From assembly GCF_007954275.1 (NCBI RefSeq), contig NZ_VOLT01000001.1:310001-374000 (forward strand): a stretch of DNA of 64,000 bases. Reading direction: 5' to 3'. Source of the DNA: Colwellia demingiae. GTDB taxonomy: Bacteria > Pseudomonadota > Gammaproteobacteria > Enterobacterales > Alteromonadaceae. The stretch's first letter is position 1. The number at the start of each line of letters is the position of its first letter. Shown in pieces: positions 20,491 to 29,740 of the stretch. The notes under the pieces are model-generated. The model was not told where the DNA came from. It ran no database searches and saw only the letters and a list, made by a program, of their open reading frames with translations. Made by a program: the position numbers and the translations under genes.

Positions 20491-21254
20491 GATGGAGCCT
20501 TAACAAACCAACGTGTAGAAAGAGTTAATAACTTATAGGGAAGCTTTAGCATAACAAATAATATATTTGAATAAATACCATTTTCTTTACAAGCCCTAAC
20601 AATCTCAAAATTTTGATGTATCCGCCACAACAATCCACTAGAGCTTATCCCTCCCTCTCGCATTTTTACAGAGATTATAGGTAATCTAATTGATTTAACT
20701 CCTTTACTAATAAACCTTGTTAACAGTTCGAAATCGGCAGCGACTCGATAATTCGTTTTATACCCTCCAAATATGTCATAACAACTTTTACGAACATAAA
20801 ATGTAGGATGCGGTAACATTAGTCCAAATTTAATCATTCTTTTACTAAAAATTTTAGAGCTATATAATCGTGTTGGTTTATTTAAATCATGTTCAGATAC
20901 ATAAATAAGGTCAGAGTAAACAGCATCTACATTATCTCCGTCAAAGCCGGCAACAATTTGTTCTATTACAGATTTGTCTGCTAACACATCATCTGAATTT
21001 AAAATTCCAACAATATCTCCTGTCGCTAAAGACAGACCTTTGTTCATTGCATCATAGAGGCCATTATCTTTTGCACTTATATGGATACTTACAGTATCAC
21101 TATATTCACAGACTATGTTATTCGTCCTATCTTTAGATAAACCATCAATTACAATATGTTCGATATTAGTATACGTTTGTGACTTAATGGACTCCAACGT
21201 GTCTCTAATTGTTTTTTCTGAATTATAACAAACTGTTATTATTGAAACTTTCAT
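20487..21254 (-). CDS. Family 2 glycosyltransferase (WcaA-like)
   Basis: The 255-residue GT-A protein begins MKVSIITVCYNSEKTIRDTL and has VIDGLSKDRTN, a DAMNKG segment and the metal-binding NSDD region (near 88). This is typical of cytoplasmic inverting GT2 enzymes that extend lipid-linked repeat units. A C-terminal amphipathic segment (LLTLSTRWFV) may touch the membrane. It lies between rfbD and the epimerase gene, overlapping the latter by 4 bases. Donor and acceptor are unknown. Confidence 0.9.
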   Translation of the reverse strand: MKVSIITVCYNSEKTIRDTLESIKSQTYTNIEHIVIDGLSKDRTNNIVCEYSDTVSIHISAKDNGLYDAMNKGLSLATGDIVGILNSDDVLADKSVIEQIVAGFDGDNVDAVYSDLIYVSEHDLNKPTRLYSSKIFSKRMIKFGLMLPHPTFYVRKSCYDIFGGYKTNYRVAADFELLTRFISKGVKSIRLPIISVKMREGGISSSGLLWRIHQNFEIVRACKENGIYSNILFVMLKLPYKLLTLSTRWFVKAPS

Positions 21255-21288
21255 TTTTTAATCACTATCAAATTATGTTCATATACAT

Positions 21289-22152
21289 CTAGACTAAGTT
21301 ATCCATCATACTAGATAACTGCTTACGCCAATGCGTTGTCCTTAAGTCAGAAACTTCTTCTGCACTGGCTTTGTTAATCACTGAATAAGCAGGTCGTCTA
21401 GCTGGAGTCGGGTATTCCGATGTAGGAATTGGGTAAATAGGAATAGCTTCTTTCAATAAACCTTTTTCAATCCCTAGCTCTTGAATAGCAATGGCAAAAT
21501 CATACCAAGATGCAATACCGCCATCAGTCCAATTATAGATACCTTTCACTTCAGGTTTATCTGCAATAATCCACAACCATTGGGCTAAACCTTTGGCCCA
21601 TGTAGGCGTACCTACTTGATCATAAATAATGCTTAGCTTTGGTTTTTCTTGCATTAAACGCAACATACTCCTCACAAAATTATTCCCATTTACAGAATAA
21701 ACCCAGGCAGTACGTACAATAACGCTGGCTTCAGGTAATATTTGTTGAAGAGCGACTTCTCCAGACAATTTTGAAGCGCCATACACATTAATAGGGTTTG
21801 GAGTTGAATACGACTCATAAGGAGAAGTACTTGAACCATCAAAAACGAAATCTGTAGACACATGCAAAATACGAGCATTAATACTTTTACAAGCATTGGC
21901 CAAATACTTTATTCCAAGTTCATTTACCGCATACGCTGCGTCTACATTTTTTTCAGCCTCATCTACTGCGGTATAAGCAGCTGCATTAATAACTAAGTCA
22001 GGTTTATTACTAGTAATAAATTCCGAGACTAATGATTCATTAGTTATATCTAACTCACTACTATTAACACTAATTATATGATAACCCTGAGGTACCAACA
22101 GTTCTAATTCTGAAGCTAGCTGCCCTCCTTTCCCTGTTATAACTACTTTCAT
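21289..22152 (-). CDS. rfbD: dTDP-4-dehydrorhamnose reductase
   Basis: RfbD reduces dTDP-4-keto-L-rhamnose to dTDP-L-rhamnose, the last step of the pathway. The 287-residue SDR has the N-terminal GKGGQLASEL nucleotide motif, NAAAYTAVDEAE, STDFVFDG and the YGASKLSGE Tyr-Lys pair (near 130). It is the last of the four rhamnose genes, with 14 bases after rfbC. Length is standard. All expected motifs are intact. Confidence 0.96.
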   Translation of the reverse strand: MKVVITGKGGQLASELELLVPQGYHIISVNSSELDITNESLVSEFITSNKPDLVINAAAYTAVDEAEKNVDAAYAVNELGIKYLANACKSINARILHVSTDFVFDGSSTSPYESYSTPNPINVYGASKLSGEVALQQILPEASVIVRTAWVYSVNGNNFVRSMLRLMQEKPKLSIIYDQVGTPTWAKGLAQWLWIIADKPEVKGIYNWTDGGIASWYDFAIAIQELGIEKGLLKEAIPIYPIPTSEYPTPARRPAYSVINKASAEEVSDLRTTHWRKQLSSMMDNLV

Positions 22153-22166
22153 ATTACTTCTGCTTA

Positions 22167-22715
22167 TTAATCAAATTTAGGGGCATCTTGAAAAGAGAAA
22201 CCAGTGGCATCTTTATCAGATAATTGTGGAGGTTCACCTTCAACTAAGGGCCATTCAATAGCAAGTTCGATATCATTCCATCGTACCGAAGCCTCTGACG
22301 CAGGATGATAATAATCAGTACATTTATAAACAAACTCAGCAGAATCGGTCATCACATAGAAACCATGAGCAAAGCCTTCTGGCACCCATAATTGTCGTTT
22401 ATTTTCAGCTGAAAGTATGACACCTACAGCCTTGCCAAAAGTAGGAGATGATTGTCTCATATCTACCGCAACATCATAAACAGCACCAGAAGTAACTCGT
22501 ACTAATTTACCTTGCGTTTGTGTTTGTTGATAATGCAAACCACGTAAAATACCTTTAGTAGATTTACTATGGTTGTCTTGCACAAATGGCTTAGCACCTG
22601 TTTTTTCCATAAATTCATCAGCACGAAAAGTTTCCATAAAAAAACCACGTTCGTCACCAAATACATTCACCTCAACAATTTTTACATCTTCTATCTCAGT
22701 ATCGATGAATTTCAT
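22167..22715 (-). CDS. rfbC: dTDP-4-dehydrorhamnose 3,5-epimerase
   Basis: This 182-residue cupin-type enzyme epimerises dTDP-4-keto-6-deoxyglucose at C3 and C5. It shows FGDERGFFMETFR, QDNHSKSTKGILRGLHYQ (with the catalytic His) and WVPEGFAHGFYV with YKCTDYY. Its ATG overlaps the rfbA stop (TAATG), so translation is probably coupled. Length is standard for the family. Confidence 0.97.
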   Translation of the reverse strand: MKFIDTEIEDVKIVEVNVFGDERGFFMETFRADEFMEKTGAKPFVQDNHSKSTKGILRGLHYQQTQTQGKLVRVTSGAVYDVAVDMRQSSPTFGKAVGVILSAENKRQLWVPEGFAHGFYVMTDSAEFVYKCTDYYHPASEASVRWNDIELAIEWPLVEGEPPQLSDKDATGFSFQDAPKFD

Positions 22716-23596
22716 TAAATCATTCCGTTAGCAATGTTAAATAAATACTGCCCGTAACCGGTTTTTTTTAGTTTTTCAGCTTGCACAAGCAATTCATCTT
22801 TATTTAACCAGCCTTGTATGTAAGCGATCTCTTCTAAACATGCCACTTTAAAACCTTGCCTATGCTCAACAGTTTGCACAAATTGACTGGCCTCCAATAG
22901 AGAGTCGTGCGTACCGGTATCAAGCCAAGCAAAACCTCTGCCTAACATTTCTACATTTAAATCACCACGTTCTAAATAGGCAATATTAACATCAGTGATC
23001 TCTAACTCACCACGGTGTGACGGTATAATTGATTTTGCAATATCAACAACGTCATTATCGTAAAAATATAAACCTGTCACTGCATAGTTTGATTTTGGTT
23101 GTTCTGGCTTTTCTTCAATACTTAATGCTTTACCACTTTTATCAAATTCAACAACACCAAATCGCTCAGGATCAGTTACATGATATCCAAACACAGAAGC
23201 ACCTGTTTCCACTTTCGCAGCAGCAAGTAACTTGTCTGAAAAGTGTTGCCCATAGAAAATATTATCTCCTAAGACTAATGCGACATTATCATCACCAATG
23301 AACTCTTCACCAAGTATAAAAGCCTGTGCTAATCCATCTGGACTTGGTTGTTCTTTATAACTAATATCAATACCAAACTGATGACCATTTCCAAGCATGC
23401 GCTCAAAATTGGGTAAATCTTCGGGTGTAGAGATGATTAAGATATCTTTAATTCCTGCTAGCATCAAAACTGAGAGCGGGTAAAAAATCATCGGTTTATC
23501 GTAAATAGGCAATAACTGCTTTGAAGTACCTAACGTTATAGGATGTAAACGACTACCCGACCCCCCTGCTAAAATAATACCTTTATAGTTAGCCAT
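22715..23596 (-). CDS. rfbA: Glucose-1-phosphate thymidylyltransferase
   Basis: RfbA makes dTDP-glucose from dTTP and glucose 1-phosphate, the entry to dTDP-L-rhamnose. The 293-residue protein has [20 protein letters not shown] near the N-terminus, [10 protein letters not shown] and [13 protein letters not shown]. It lies 2 bases after rfbB and overlaps rfbC. The order rfbB-rfbA-rfbC-rfbD is one common arrangement; the family is well conserved, so the call is firm. Confidence 0.97.
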   Translation of the reverse strand: MANYKGIILAGGSGSRLHPITLGTSKQLLPIYDKPMIFYPLSVLMLAGIKDILIISTPEDLPNFERMLGNGHQFGIDISYKEQPSPDGLAQAFILGEEFIGDDNVALVLGDNIFYGQHFSDKLLAAAKVETGASVFGYHVTDPERFGVVEFDKSGKALSIEEKPEQPKSNYAVTGLYFYDNDVVDIAKSIIPSHRGELEITDVNIAYLERGDLNVEMLGRGFAWLDTGTHDSLLEASQFVQTVEHRQGFKVACLEEIAYIQGWLNKDELLVQAEKLKKTGYGQYLFNIANGMI

Positions 23597-23598
23597 GT

Positions 23599-24675
23599 TT
23601 ATTTATCTCCAATACGTTCAAGTTGATAGTCACCGCTTAATACACGCTTCCACCAGTTTTCGTTATTTAAATACCACTCAACTGTTTTACGAATACCTGT
23701 TTCAAAACTTTCTTCTGGTAACCAACCGAGCTCTTTGTCAATTTTCGAGGCATCAATGGCATAACGAATATCATGACCAGGACGGTCATTAACAAACGTT
23801 ATTAGCTCATTGTAATTAACCAGAGAAGATTGGCTAAAAGCAGAGTTATCTGAAATAGGTTTTAATTCATCAAGAATGGCGCATAGTGTTTCAACCACTT
23901 CAATATTCTGTTTCTCGTTGTGACCGCCAATGTTATATGTTTCCCCAACAATACCTTCTGTTACAACCTTATAAAGTGCGCGAGCATGGTCTTCAACATA
24001 TAACCAGTCTCTAACCTGACTACCATCTCCATATATTGGTAATGGTTTTGCATCTAAAGCATTTAAAATAACATGTGGAATAAGTTTTTCTGGAAAATGG
24101 TAAGGTCCATAGTTATTTGAACAATTAGTTACAATAACAGGTAAGCCATATGTTCGGTTCCACGCCCTGACAAGGTGATCACTTGATGCTTTAGAAGCAG
24201 AGTACGGTGAACTAGGATCATAAGATGTTTCCTCTGTAAACAAGTCATCAGTACCATCCAAATCACCGTAAACCTCATCTGTACTAATATGATGAAAACG
24301 AAAAGCCTCCTTTTTACCTTGAGGTAAAGTAGACCAATAGTTACGAGTGGCTTCTAATAAAGTAAATGTACCAATTATATTAGTTTGCATAAAATCAGCT
24401 GGACCATCAATAGAACGGTCAACATGTGACTCTGCAGCTAAATGCATCACAACTTCAGGCTGGTATTTTTTAAAAACCTCAGCCATTTTTTGAGCATCAC
24501 AGATATCACCCTGTACAAAATGGTATCGCTCATTATTTGAGACAGATGCAATAGATTCGACATTACCAGCATAAGTAAGCTTATCTAGATTGACAACTGA
24601 ATCATCTGTATTTTCTATAACATGACGCACAACTGCACTGCCAATAAATCCGGCCCCGCCGGTGATTAAAATCAT
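23599..24675 (-). CDS. rfbB: dTDP-glucose 4,6-dehydratase
   Basis: This enzyme dehydrates dTDP-glucose to the 4-keto-6-deoxy sugar. The 358-residue extended SDR has [14 protein letters not shown] (near 5), [12 protein letters not shown], the active-site STDEVYGDL and [12 protein letters not shown], and [19 protein letters not shown] precedes the ATG at 24675. It is the first gene of the rhamnose block; a 279-base gap with a long hairpin and a gmd-like scar separates it from the upstream glycosyltransferase. Confidence 0.97.
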   Translation of the reverse strand: MILITGGAGFIGSAVVRHVIENTDDSVVNLDKLTYAGNVESIASVSNNERYHFVQGDICDAQKMAEVFKKYQPEVVMHLAAESHVDRSIDGPADFMQTNIIGTFTLLEATRNYWSTLPQGKKEAFRFHHISTDEVYGDLDGTDDLFTEETSYDPSSPYSASKASSDHLVRAWNRTYGLPVIVTNCSNNYGPYHFPEKLIPHVILNALDAKPLPIYGDGSQVRDWLYVEDHARALYKVVTEGIVGETYNIGGHNEKQNIEVVETLCAILDELKPISDNSAFSQSSLVNYNELITFVNDRPGHDIRYAIDASKIDKELGWLPEESFETGIRKTVEWYLNNENWWKRVLSGDYQLERIGDK

Positions 24676-24735
24676 GATTACTCCGAGAAATAGTACCCAT
24701 CAAAATGAATACCTAAAATTTTATTGAAGGTGAAT

Positions 24736-24772
24736 ATATGCACTTATTTAATATGATTAAATAAGTGCATAT
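24736..24772. terminator. Perfect 17-bp inverted repeat with 3-base loop
   Basis: The arms ATATGCACTTATTTAAT and its exact reverse complement flank an ATG loop. The hairpin lies between a glycosyltransferase gene and rfbB. No clear T-run follows on the minus strand, so it could be a weak terminator, an mRNA-processing or stability element, or an operator. Confidence 0.5.
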
Positions 24773-24829
24773 TAGTTAAGACTTTTAAAGAAAATCTAGT
24801 CCAAGAGTAAGATTATGAACCGTTCTAGA

Positions 24830-24949
24830 TCACAAAACTAGACCTGATAGAATTTTTAAGGAAAATAGAAGTTGAAACTTGTGATTATTCACTTTTAACC
24901 CAGCTAAGATAGAGCCATCTTGTCCTGTGATACTTATGCATTTTTTCAT
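24830..24949 (-). pseudogene. Short remnant resembling the N-terminus of GDP-mannose 4,6-dehydratase
   Basis: A 39-codon frame reads MKKCISITGQDGSILAGLK, then loses similarity and stops. The TGQDGSxLAxL stretch matches the NADP motif of the intact Gmd at 44814-45941 ([11 protein letters not shown]), and the underlying DNA shares AAGATGGCTC and neighbouring bases. It begins right after the stop codon of the preceding glycosyltransferase. I read it as a scar of a lost gmd-like gene; it is too short to be certain. Confidence 0.4.
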
Positions 24950-24954
24950 AAAAC

Positions 24955-25683
24955 TCATCCTTTCCATTTAATAAAAGAAAGACGCAATATAGGCTTAATA
25001 AGATTAAGCCTATAAATAAATTTAGTGCCAAACGTAGTGGTTGATTTCTCTCCTGTAGGTGAAGCGTTATTTCCGTGCCTCCTGTACTTGAGCAGTTTAG
25101 TATTGATGAATGACGTATTATAAAATGACTCGGCTACTAGGCCTAACCACCAATCGTGCATTGGAATTGTATTTGGAAAAGGTAACGCCAACTCTAAAAT
25201 TTCACGACGAAAAGCCATGCAACAACCTAAATAGGAGTTTTTTATTAAGTTTTTGACAACCCCCTTTTTAGAACCATTATTGGCGAAAAATGAATCATAA
25301 ATAACTAACTCATCTTTACCAATAACAAGGCAATCACTTACAACCAGGTGATTTTTTAATAGAGCAGACTTCATTGTTGTTACCTTACCATCAATCCAAA
25401 TATCATCTTGGTCGGATAAAAAAACGAAATCTCCTATAGAATGATTAATCGCATTTTCAAAATTTTTAATTAGACCTTCTTTAGGCCCTTGAAAAAACTT
25501 AATACGTTGATCGTTAGCCTGAAAAGAATTAATCAACTCTATTGTCCCATCGTCAGAACCATCATCAGAAATAATAACTTCATCGTGCGCCGATAATTGA
25601 TAAAGAATAGACTCTAACTGTTCATTTAAATAATCAATACCATTGTAAGTTGCAATACAAACACTGACAGATTTACTTTTCAT
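24955..25683 (-). CDS. Family 2 glycosyltransferase (rhamnosyltransferase-like)
   Basis: The 242-residue GT-A protein begins with SVSVCIATYNGIDYLNEQLES and has VIISDDGSDDGT and the metal-binding LSDQDDIW motif (near 92). LSDQDDIW is common in rhamnosyl- and other deoxysugar transferases of O-antigen loci. It overlaps the end of the polymerase gene by 11 bases, which suggests translational coupling. It is the last gene of this run before the hairpin gap and rfbB. Donor specificity is inferred only weakly. Confidence 0.88.
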   Translation of the reverse strand: MKSKSVSVCIATYNGIDYLNEQLESILYQLSAHDEVIISDDGSDDGTIELINSFQANDQRIKFFQGPKEGLIKNFENAINHSIGDFVFLSDQDDIWIDGKVTTMKSALLKNHLVVSDCLVIGKDELVIYDSFFANNGSKKGVVKNLIKNSYLGCCMAFRREILELALPFPNTIPMHDWWLGLVAESFYNTSFINTKLLKYRRHGNNASPTGEKSTTTFGTKFIYRLNLIKPILRLSFIKWKG

Positions 25684-26935
25684 AATAATTTTTCCTACTA
25701 AATTTATTATCTCTCCTCAAAAAATACAATGAGATAACATGCATCAAAACACATTGAACACTGAATAAAAAAGGATTACCTATTGATGGGAATATAAAAC
25801 ACATTAACCCGAGACTTGTTAATATATACTTTTTTTCAATCACGTTTGCCTTATATTCCTTAAATATTTTTATCATCGTATAAGCATAAGAAAAAAATAA
25901 CAACAAAGACATTACGCCAAATTTATGAATCATATTAATGTATGTTAATTCAAAACCGTACGGCTTTTCAGGGTTTCTACTAGCATTTTTAACCGTAGCA
26001 CCAAGCCCTTTTCCCCATACATCTATATCTTCTAACAGAGAATACAACTGAGCATACCGTGCAATATTCGATTCGTCATCTTTAGCAAACATTGAGCTAA
26101 TTATATTTATATAACCTGTCGATAATAAAATGACTAAAACTAGAGTGAGTAAAGTAAATAGTATTATTGTTTTCTTAACGTTAACTTTACCAGAGCTTGC
26201 ACTGCTAAATATAAAGATATATAGTAATAAAATCATCCCTGCTAAAACATATCCTTTTGAAGCTGGAAGAAAAATAACAACATAAGTAGCCAGAAAAACA
26301 AATAGTAAATGATGACTTTTTAATAATTTTAATTTTTCAGCATATTTCAAACTTGGTATTAAGCTATAACTTAATGCCAAAACAAATAATGGAAAAACCA
26401 TCATTTGGCTTGCTGCAAGCATTCTAATTTGACCGGTACTTGAGCCACCTTTAAAGTAACCAAAAAAAACAGCTATTAATAAATTTTCTCCATAGTATAT
26501 AAACACATTAAATACATACAATAAAATGGATAATATTATATTTTGGAATAGTATAAATATGGAGATATAAATAACGATTACATACAACGACTCTTTTCTT
26601 ATTTTGGAAATCAACAACAAGTAGTAGAAAAAATAACCTACCATACCGGCAAAATTTGCTACGATGTAACTCAACTTATTACCCAATGCTAATCCGAGTA
26701 ATACACCATATAACCAAACAAGTAGAAATATAGCAGGAAAAAAATCCCAATAACTAAAATATACTCGTTTTATTTTTGGAAAAGACTTGTTGAAAATAAA
26801 GAAAGTTAAAACTAATATATAGGAAGAAATCAAAACCCCATATTGTTGAACTGCTCCCCTTCCAAATGCGAGTATTATTATCAAAGTAAAAAAAATAACC
26901 GCATGCTTTTTACATAAAGATTTATTTGACAACAT
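25673..26935 (-). CDS. wzy: Multi-spanning polysaccharide polymerase candidate (Wzy-like)
   Basis: The 420-residue protein is almost entirely hydrophobic, with roughly ten to twelve transmembrane segments and a larger soluble loop (about 290-335: SMFAKDDESNIARYAQLYS onward) before the last helices. That layout, with very low sequence conservation and AT-rich codons, is typical of O-antigen polymerases. It starts inside the end of the preceding glycosyltransferase (14-base overlap). No other polymerase candidate is in the locus. An O-antigen ligase is the main alternative. Confidence 0.75.
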   Translation of the reverse strand: MLSNKSLCKKHAVIFFTLIIILAFGRGAVQQYGVLISSYILVLTFFIFNKSFPKIKRVYFSYWDFFPAIFLLVWLYGVLLGLALGNKLSYIVANFAGMVGYFFYYLLLISKIRKESLYVIVIYISIFILFQNIILSILLYVFNVFIYYGENLLIAVFFGYFKGGSSTGQIRMLAASQMMVFPLFVLALSYSLIPSLKYAEKLKLLKSHHLLFVFLATYVVIFLPASKGYVLAGMILLLYIFIFSSASSGKVNVKKTIILFTLLTLVLVILLSTGYINIISSMFAKDDESNIARYAQLYSLLEDIDVWGKGLGATVKNASRNPEKPYGFELTYINMIHKFGVMSLLLFFSYAYTMIKIFKEYKANVIEKKYILTSLGLMCFIFPSIGNPFLFSVQCVLMHVISLYFLRRDNKFSRKNYYEK

Positions 26936-28091
26936 CTTTGATCAAATCTAGGTAATTCACACCAAACTGCTTTGTTCTTTCAGTTAGTAACGTTTTAGCT
27001 TCGCTCTCAAGTTTATGGTTTGGACCTGGTTTTTTACTTTTTATAATACTCTCAATTAAATCAGCTAATTCTACAGGATCTTCACGAGAAAAAAATAGTG
27101 AATCCATGGGGGCTTGTTCAAAGTGTACACCTAAGTCAGATATAATCATCCCCTTACCAATACTCTTAGCTTCTTCTACAGTTGAACTCCATCCTTCAAA
27201 TAAAGATGGGTTTAATATTGCCAAGCAATATCTCATTAAATACTGTACATCGCTATAGGGTATTAAACCTAAGAATTTAATATTATCACTGAGTTCGTAT
27301 TCAGCTATTTTATCAAAAATAGTTGATTTAAAATTAGGATCTCTAAAGTCATCTAATGATCCAGAACAAATCACCTGAACTTTAATTTCACGTCCTTTCA
27401 ATATTCTTAATGCCCTAATAACTACTAAATGATTTTTATGTTTCCATAATTGATTAGGCAGGTAAAAAAACTCATCTTCAATATCGTATTTGGTCATCAA
27501 TTTTGGACTATATTCTAAATCTAAAATGTCAGAGCTAGGTTGAGTAACAAACTGTAATACTTTTAACTTCTTGGAAGGTTTTCCATCAGTGAATTCAAGG
27601 TAATCCTTAGCACCATCGTGACTACTAACAACAACTCTATCGGCATAATTTATTATGCCTTTGTATAATCTCCCCCGACGATATCGCTCGAATAATGTGA
27701 ACATATGCGGCAACCTGGTAAATTGAAAATCAGGAAGCCACTCAATTGTTTTTACGCTTAAATTACTGGAATAAAAATTCGAGTGTGATAACACATCAAT
27801 TTCGTGCTCATGTAGGAATTTTTCCATACGTGATGTGCTACCAAATATCTTGAATGAAACTTTGTAAGTAAGCCACTCAACACTGTTTCTTTCACATAAC
27901 CGGGTACGAATAACCTTAGAAAATACCTTATATCTGTCTAAAACAGTATCTTCGACATTTTCAGGAACAAATAGAATAAACTCGAACTCATTTTTTTCAT
28001 CGGCCATTTTTGCAGCATAAATAAGATTATAAATATAATTCATGCCTCCAATATAATGAGGGTAATCAATCAAAAATCCAATTCTAGTCAT
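26922..28091 (-). CDS. GT-B glycosyltransferase (GT4/group 1)
   Basis: This is a 389-residue GT-B protein. The N-terminal domain begins MTRIGFLIDYPHYIGGMNY, and the C-terminal donor domain contains YLPNQLWKHKNH, IKFLGLIPYSDVQYLM and the E-x7-E type motif FEGWSSTVEEAKS (near 320). I place the start at the ATG at 28091, preceded by GGAG and overlapping the upstream epimerase stop; a longer frame up to 28118 lacks a ribosome site. It probably adds a hexose or deoxyhexose to the repeat unit with retention of configuration. Confidence 0.88.
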   Translation of the reverse strand: MTRIGFLIDYPHYIGGMNYIYNLIYAAKMADEKNEFEFILFVPENVEDTVLDRYKVFSKVIRTRLCERNSVEWLTYKVSFKIFGSTSRMEKFLHEHEIDVLSHSNFYSSNLSVKTIEWLPDFQFTRLPHMFTLFERYRRGRLYKGIINYADRVVVSSHDGAKDYLEFTDGKPSKKLKVLQFVTQPSSDILDLEYSPKLMTKYDIEDEFFYLPNQLWKHKNHLVVIRALRILKGREIKVQVICSGSLDDFRDPNFKSTIFDKIAEYELSDNIKFLGLIPYSDVQYLMRYCLAILNPSLFEGWSSTVEEAKSIGKGMIISDLGVHFEQAPMDSLFFSREDPVELADLIESIIKSKKPGPNHKLESEAKTLLTERTKQFGVNYLDLIKDVVK

Positions 28092-29010
28092 TTTTTTGCT
28101 CCATAAACCAATCCACATACTCTGTCAGACCTTCTTGAAAACTGACACAAGGCATCCAACCAAGTGATTGCGATGTGGAAATATCAGCACAATAATGTTT
28201 AGGGTTACCTAAATCTACTTTGTTATTAAAGATAACACTTGGATTTTTATCCATTGCTGAGTTAACCATATGCACAACATCGTGAATAGTGACACCGTAA
28301 CCGGTACCACAATTAACAACAACATGTTCTTTTTTACCTTTTAAAATACATTCAATAAGTTTTAATACATCTGAAATATGTACAAAATCCCTACTTTCTT
28401 CACCTGTACCAAAAAAGTCAACGATCCCTTTTTTGTCACTGTAAACTTTGCTACATGCATCCCAAAGTAATTGTTTTTGTAATCCAATACCATATATAGA
28501 AAATAATCTAATAATAGCAACACTTATACCAAACTGTTTTGAATAACTATCACATAATTCTTCAGCAATTTTTTTATGATAACCATAAGGCGATATTGGT
28601 ATGCCTACATCAGTTTCACTTATTTTTGTACTTTGTGTTTGACCTTGTACCGAAGGACTCGATGGGTAAATAAGGTACGTGTTTTTATTAAATAGGCGAA
28701 TATACTCGAGTAGTTCCAAAGTACCATCCACGGTTTTTTTAAAATCTTGGTATGGATGATTAACAGAAAAACCAACTGAGCCACTACCTGCACAATGTAC
28801 AATAACGTCAAATTTTTCATTGATATTTCGTAATGCTTCAATTGATACATCGTCTTGAAACCAGTAATCAAGGTCAATCACCTTGCACTCTTGTTCACTT
28901 AACTGCCCATGACCAATGCCAAAAGTTTCATATCCTAACGTTTTAAAAAACTTAACAACGTTTGAACCAATGAAGCCTTTAGCCCCTGTCACTAATACTT
29001 TTTTCTTCAC
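28084..29010 (-). CDS. NAD-dependent epimerase/dehydratase (extended SDR)
   Basis: The 308-residue protein has TGAKGFIGSNVVKF (near 8), HCAGSGSVGFSVNHP, YPSSPSVQG and the YGYHKKIAEEL Tyr-Lys pair (near 143), followed by RLFSIYG. It belongs to the family of UDP- or GDP-sugar 4-epimerases and 4-ketoreductases. The substrate is not clear; it lies among glycosyltransferase genes, between an acetyltransferase (4-base overlap upstream) and a GT4 gene. It may provide a further hexose epimer or a reduced deoxy sugar. Confidence 0.85.
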   Translation of the reverse strand: MKKKVLVTGAKGFIGSNVVKFFKTLGYETFGIGHGQLSEQECKVIDLDYWFQDDVSIEALRNINEKFDVIVHCAGSGSVGFSVNHPYQDFKKTVDGTLELLEYIRLFNKNTYLIYPSSPSVQGQTQSTKISETDVGIPISPYGYHKKIAEELCDSYSKQFGISVAIIRLFSIYGIGLQKQLLWDACSKVYSDKKGIVDFFGTGEESRDFVHISDVLKLIECILKGKKEHVVVNCGTGYGVTIHDVVHMVNSAMDKNPSVIFNNKVDLGNPKHYCADISTSQSLGWMPCVSFQEGLTEYVDWFMEQKND

Positions 29011-29735
29011 GAAAACAAATCTCCAAAACTTTTCCCTGATGGGAAAGGTGATATTTCACGCTCTTTAAATTGAGCAAGTTGTTCTTTGTATTCACTTTCT
29101 GAAATAAAATCTCTTAATTCAGAAAAGTCGGTTGTCCAAATGTTATTTGAGAAATCGAAGCGTTTTATCACTCGGGCCGGAGACCCTACGACGAGAGAGA
29201 ATGGCGGAATGGTACGGGTAACTAGGCTGTTCGCTCCAATAATGCTCCCATGACCTATAGTAACATCACCAATGATCGTCACATTAGCACCCAGCCATAC
29301 ATTATCACCAATAATAATAGCATTACAGTCAGTCGTTCCAGTAAACATATAAGGTACCAGAGGATCTTCAAACTTATGATCACTACCTAAAAAACTACAA
29401 TTAATCCCGCTCATAAAAAAATCACCAATAATAATTTCTTTTCCAGAACTAAAGAAATTACGTTTGCCTATATAACAATTATGACCCATTTCAATTCCGA
29501 TTTCTGCATCAATTCTTTTATTAACATTAAACCAGGTGCCTTCGCTGACCACATTATTGTAACCAAATTGAATATGCTTAAGTCCAATATAATGAATTGA
29601 TGGGTCAAAGTAGTTACTTTTATCTATAACATAAGAGGAGTATCTTTTTTTATAAGCAAAGTTGAAATTATTGTATATTTTTCTTAAAACTTTACTCTTT
29701 TTTAAAAAATTTTTCATTCTATTTATCTTATCCAT
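29007..29735 (-). CDS. Left-handed beta-helix O-acetyltransferase
   Basis: The 242-residue protein carries hexapeptide repeats across about residues 75-200, including IIIGDNVWLGANVTIIGDV, IGHGSIIGANSLVTR and VVGSPARVIKRF, the usual xenobiotic/sugar acetyltransferase pattern. The N-terminal 40 residues are basic (KKSKVLRKIYNNFNFAYKKR). It probably acetylates a sugar of the surface glycan, using acetyl-CoA in the cytoplasm. It starts 5 bases after the 453-residue glycosyltransferase-like gene and overlaps the next epimerase. Confidence 0.87.
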   Translation of the reverse strand: MDKINRMKNFLKKSKVLRKIYNNFNFAYKKRYSSYVIDKSNYFDPSIHYIGLKHIQFGYNNVVSEGTWFNVNKRIDAEIGIEMGHNCYIGKRNFFSSGKEIIIGDFFMSGINCSFLGSDHKFEDPLVPYMFTGTTDCNAIIIGDNVWLGANVTIIGDVTIGHGSIIGANSLVTRTIPPFSLVVGSPARVIKRFDFSNNIWTTDFSELRDFISESEYKEQLAQFKEREISPFPSGKSFGDLFS

Positions 29736-29740
29736 GTCGG

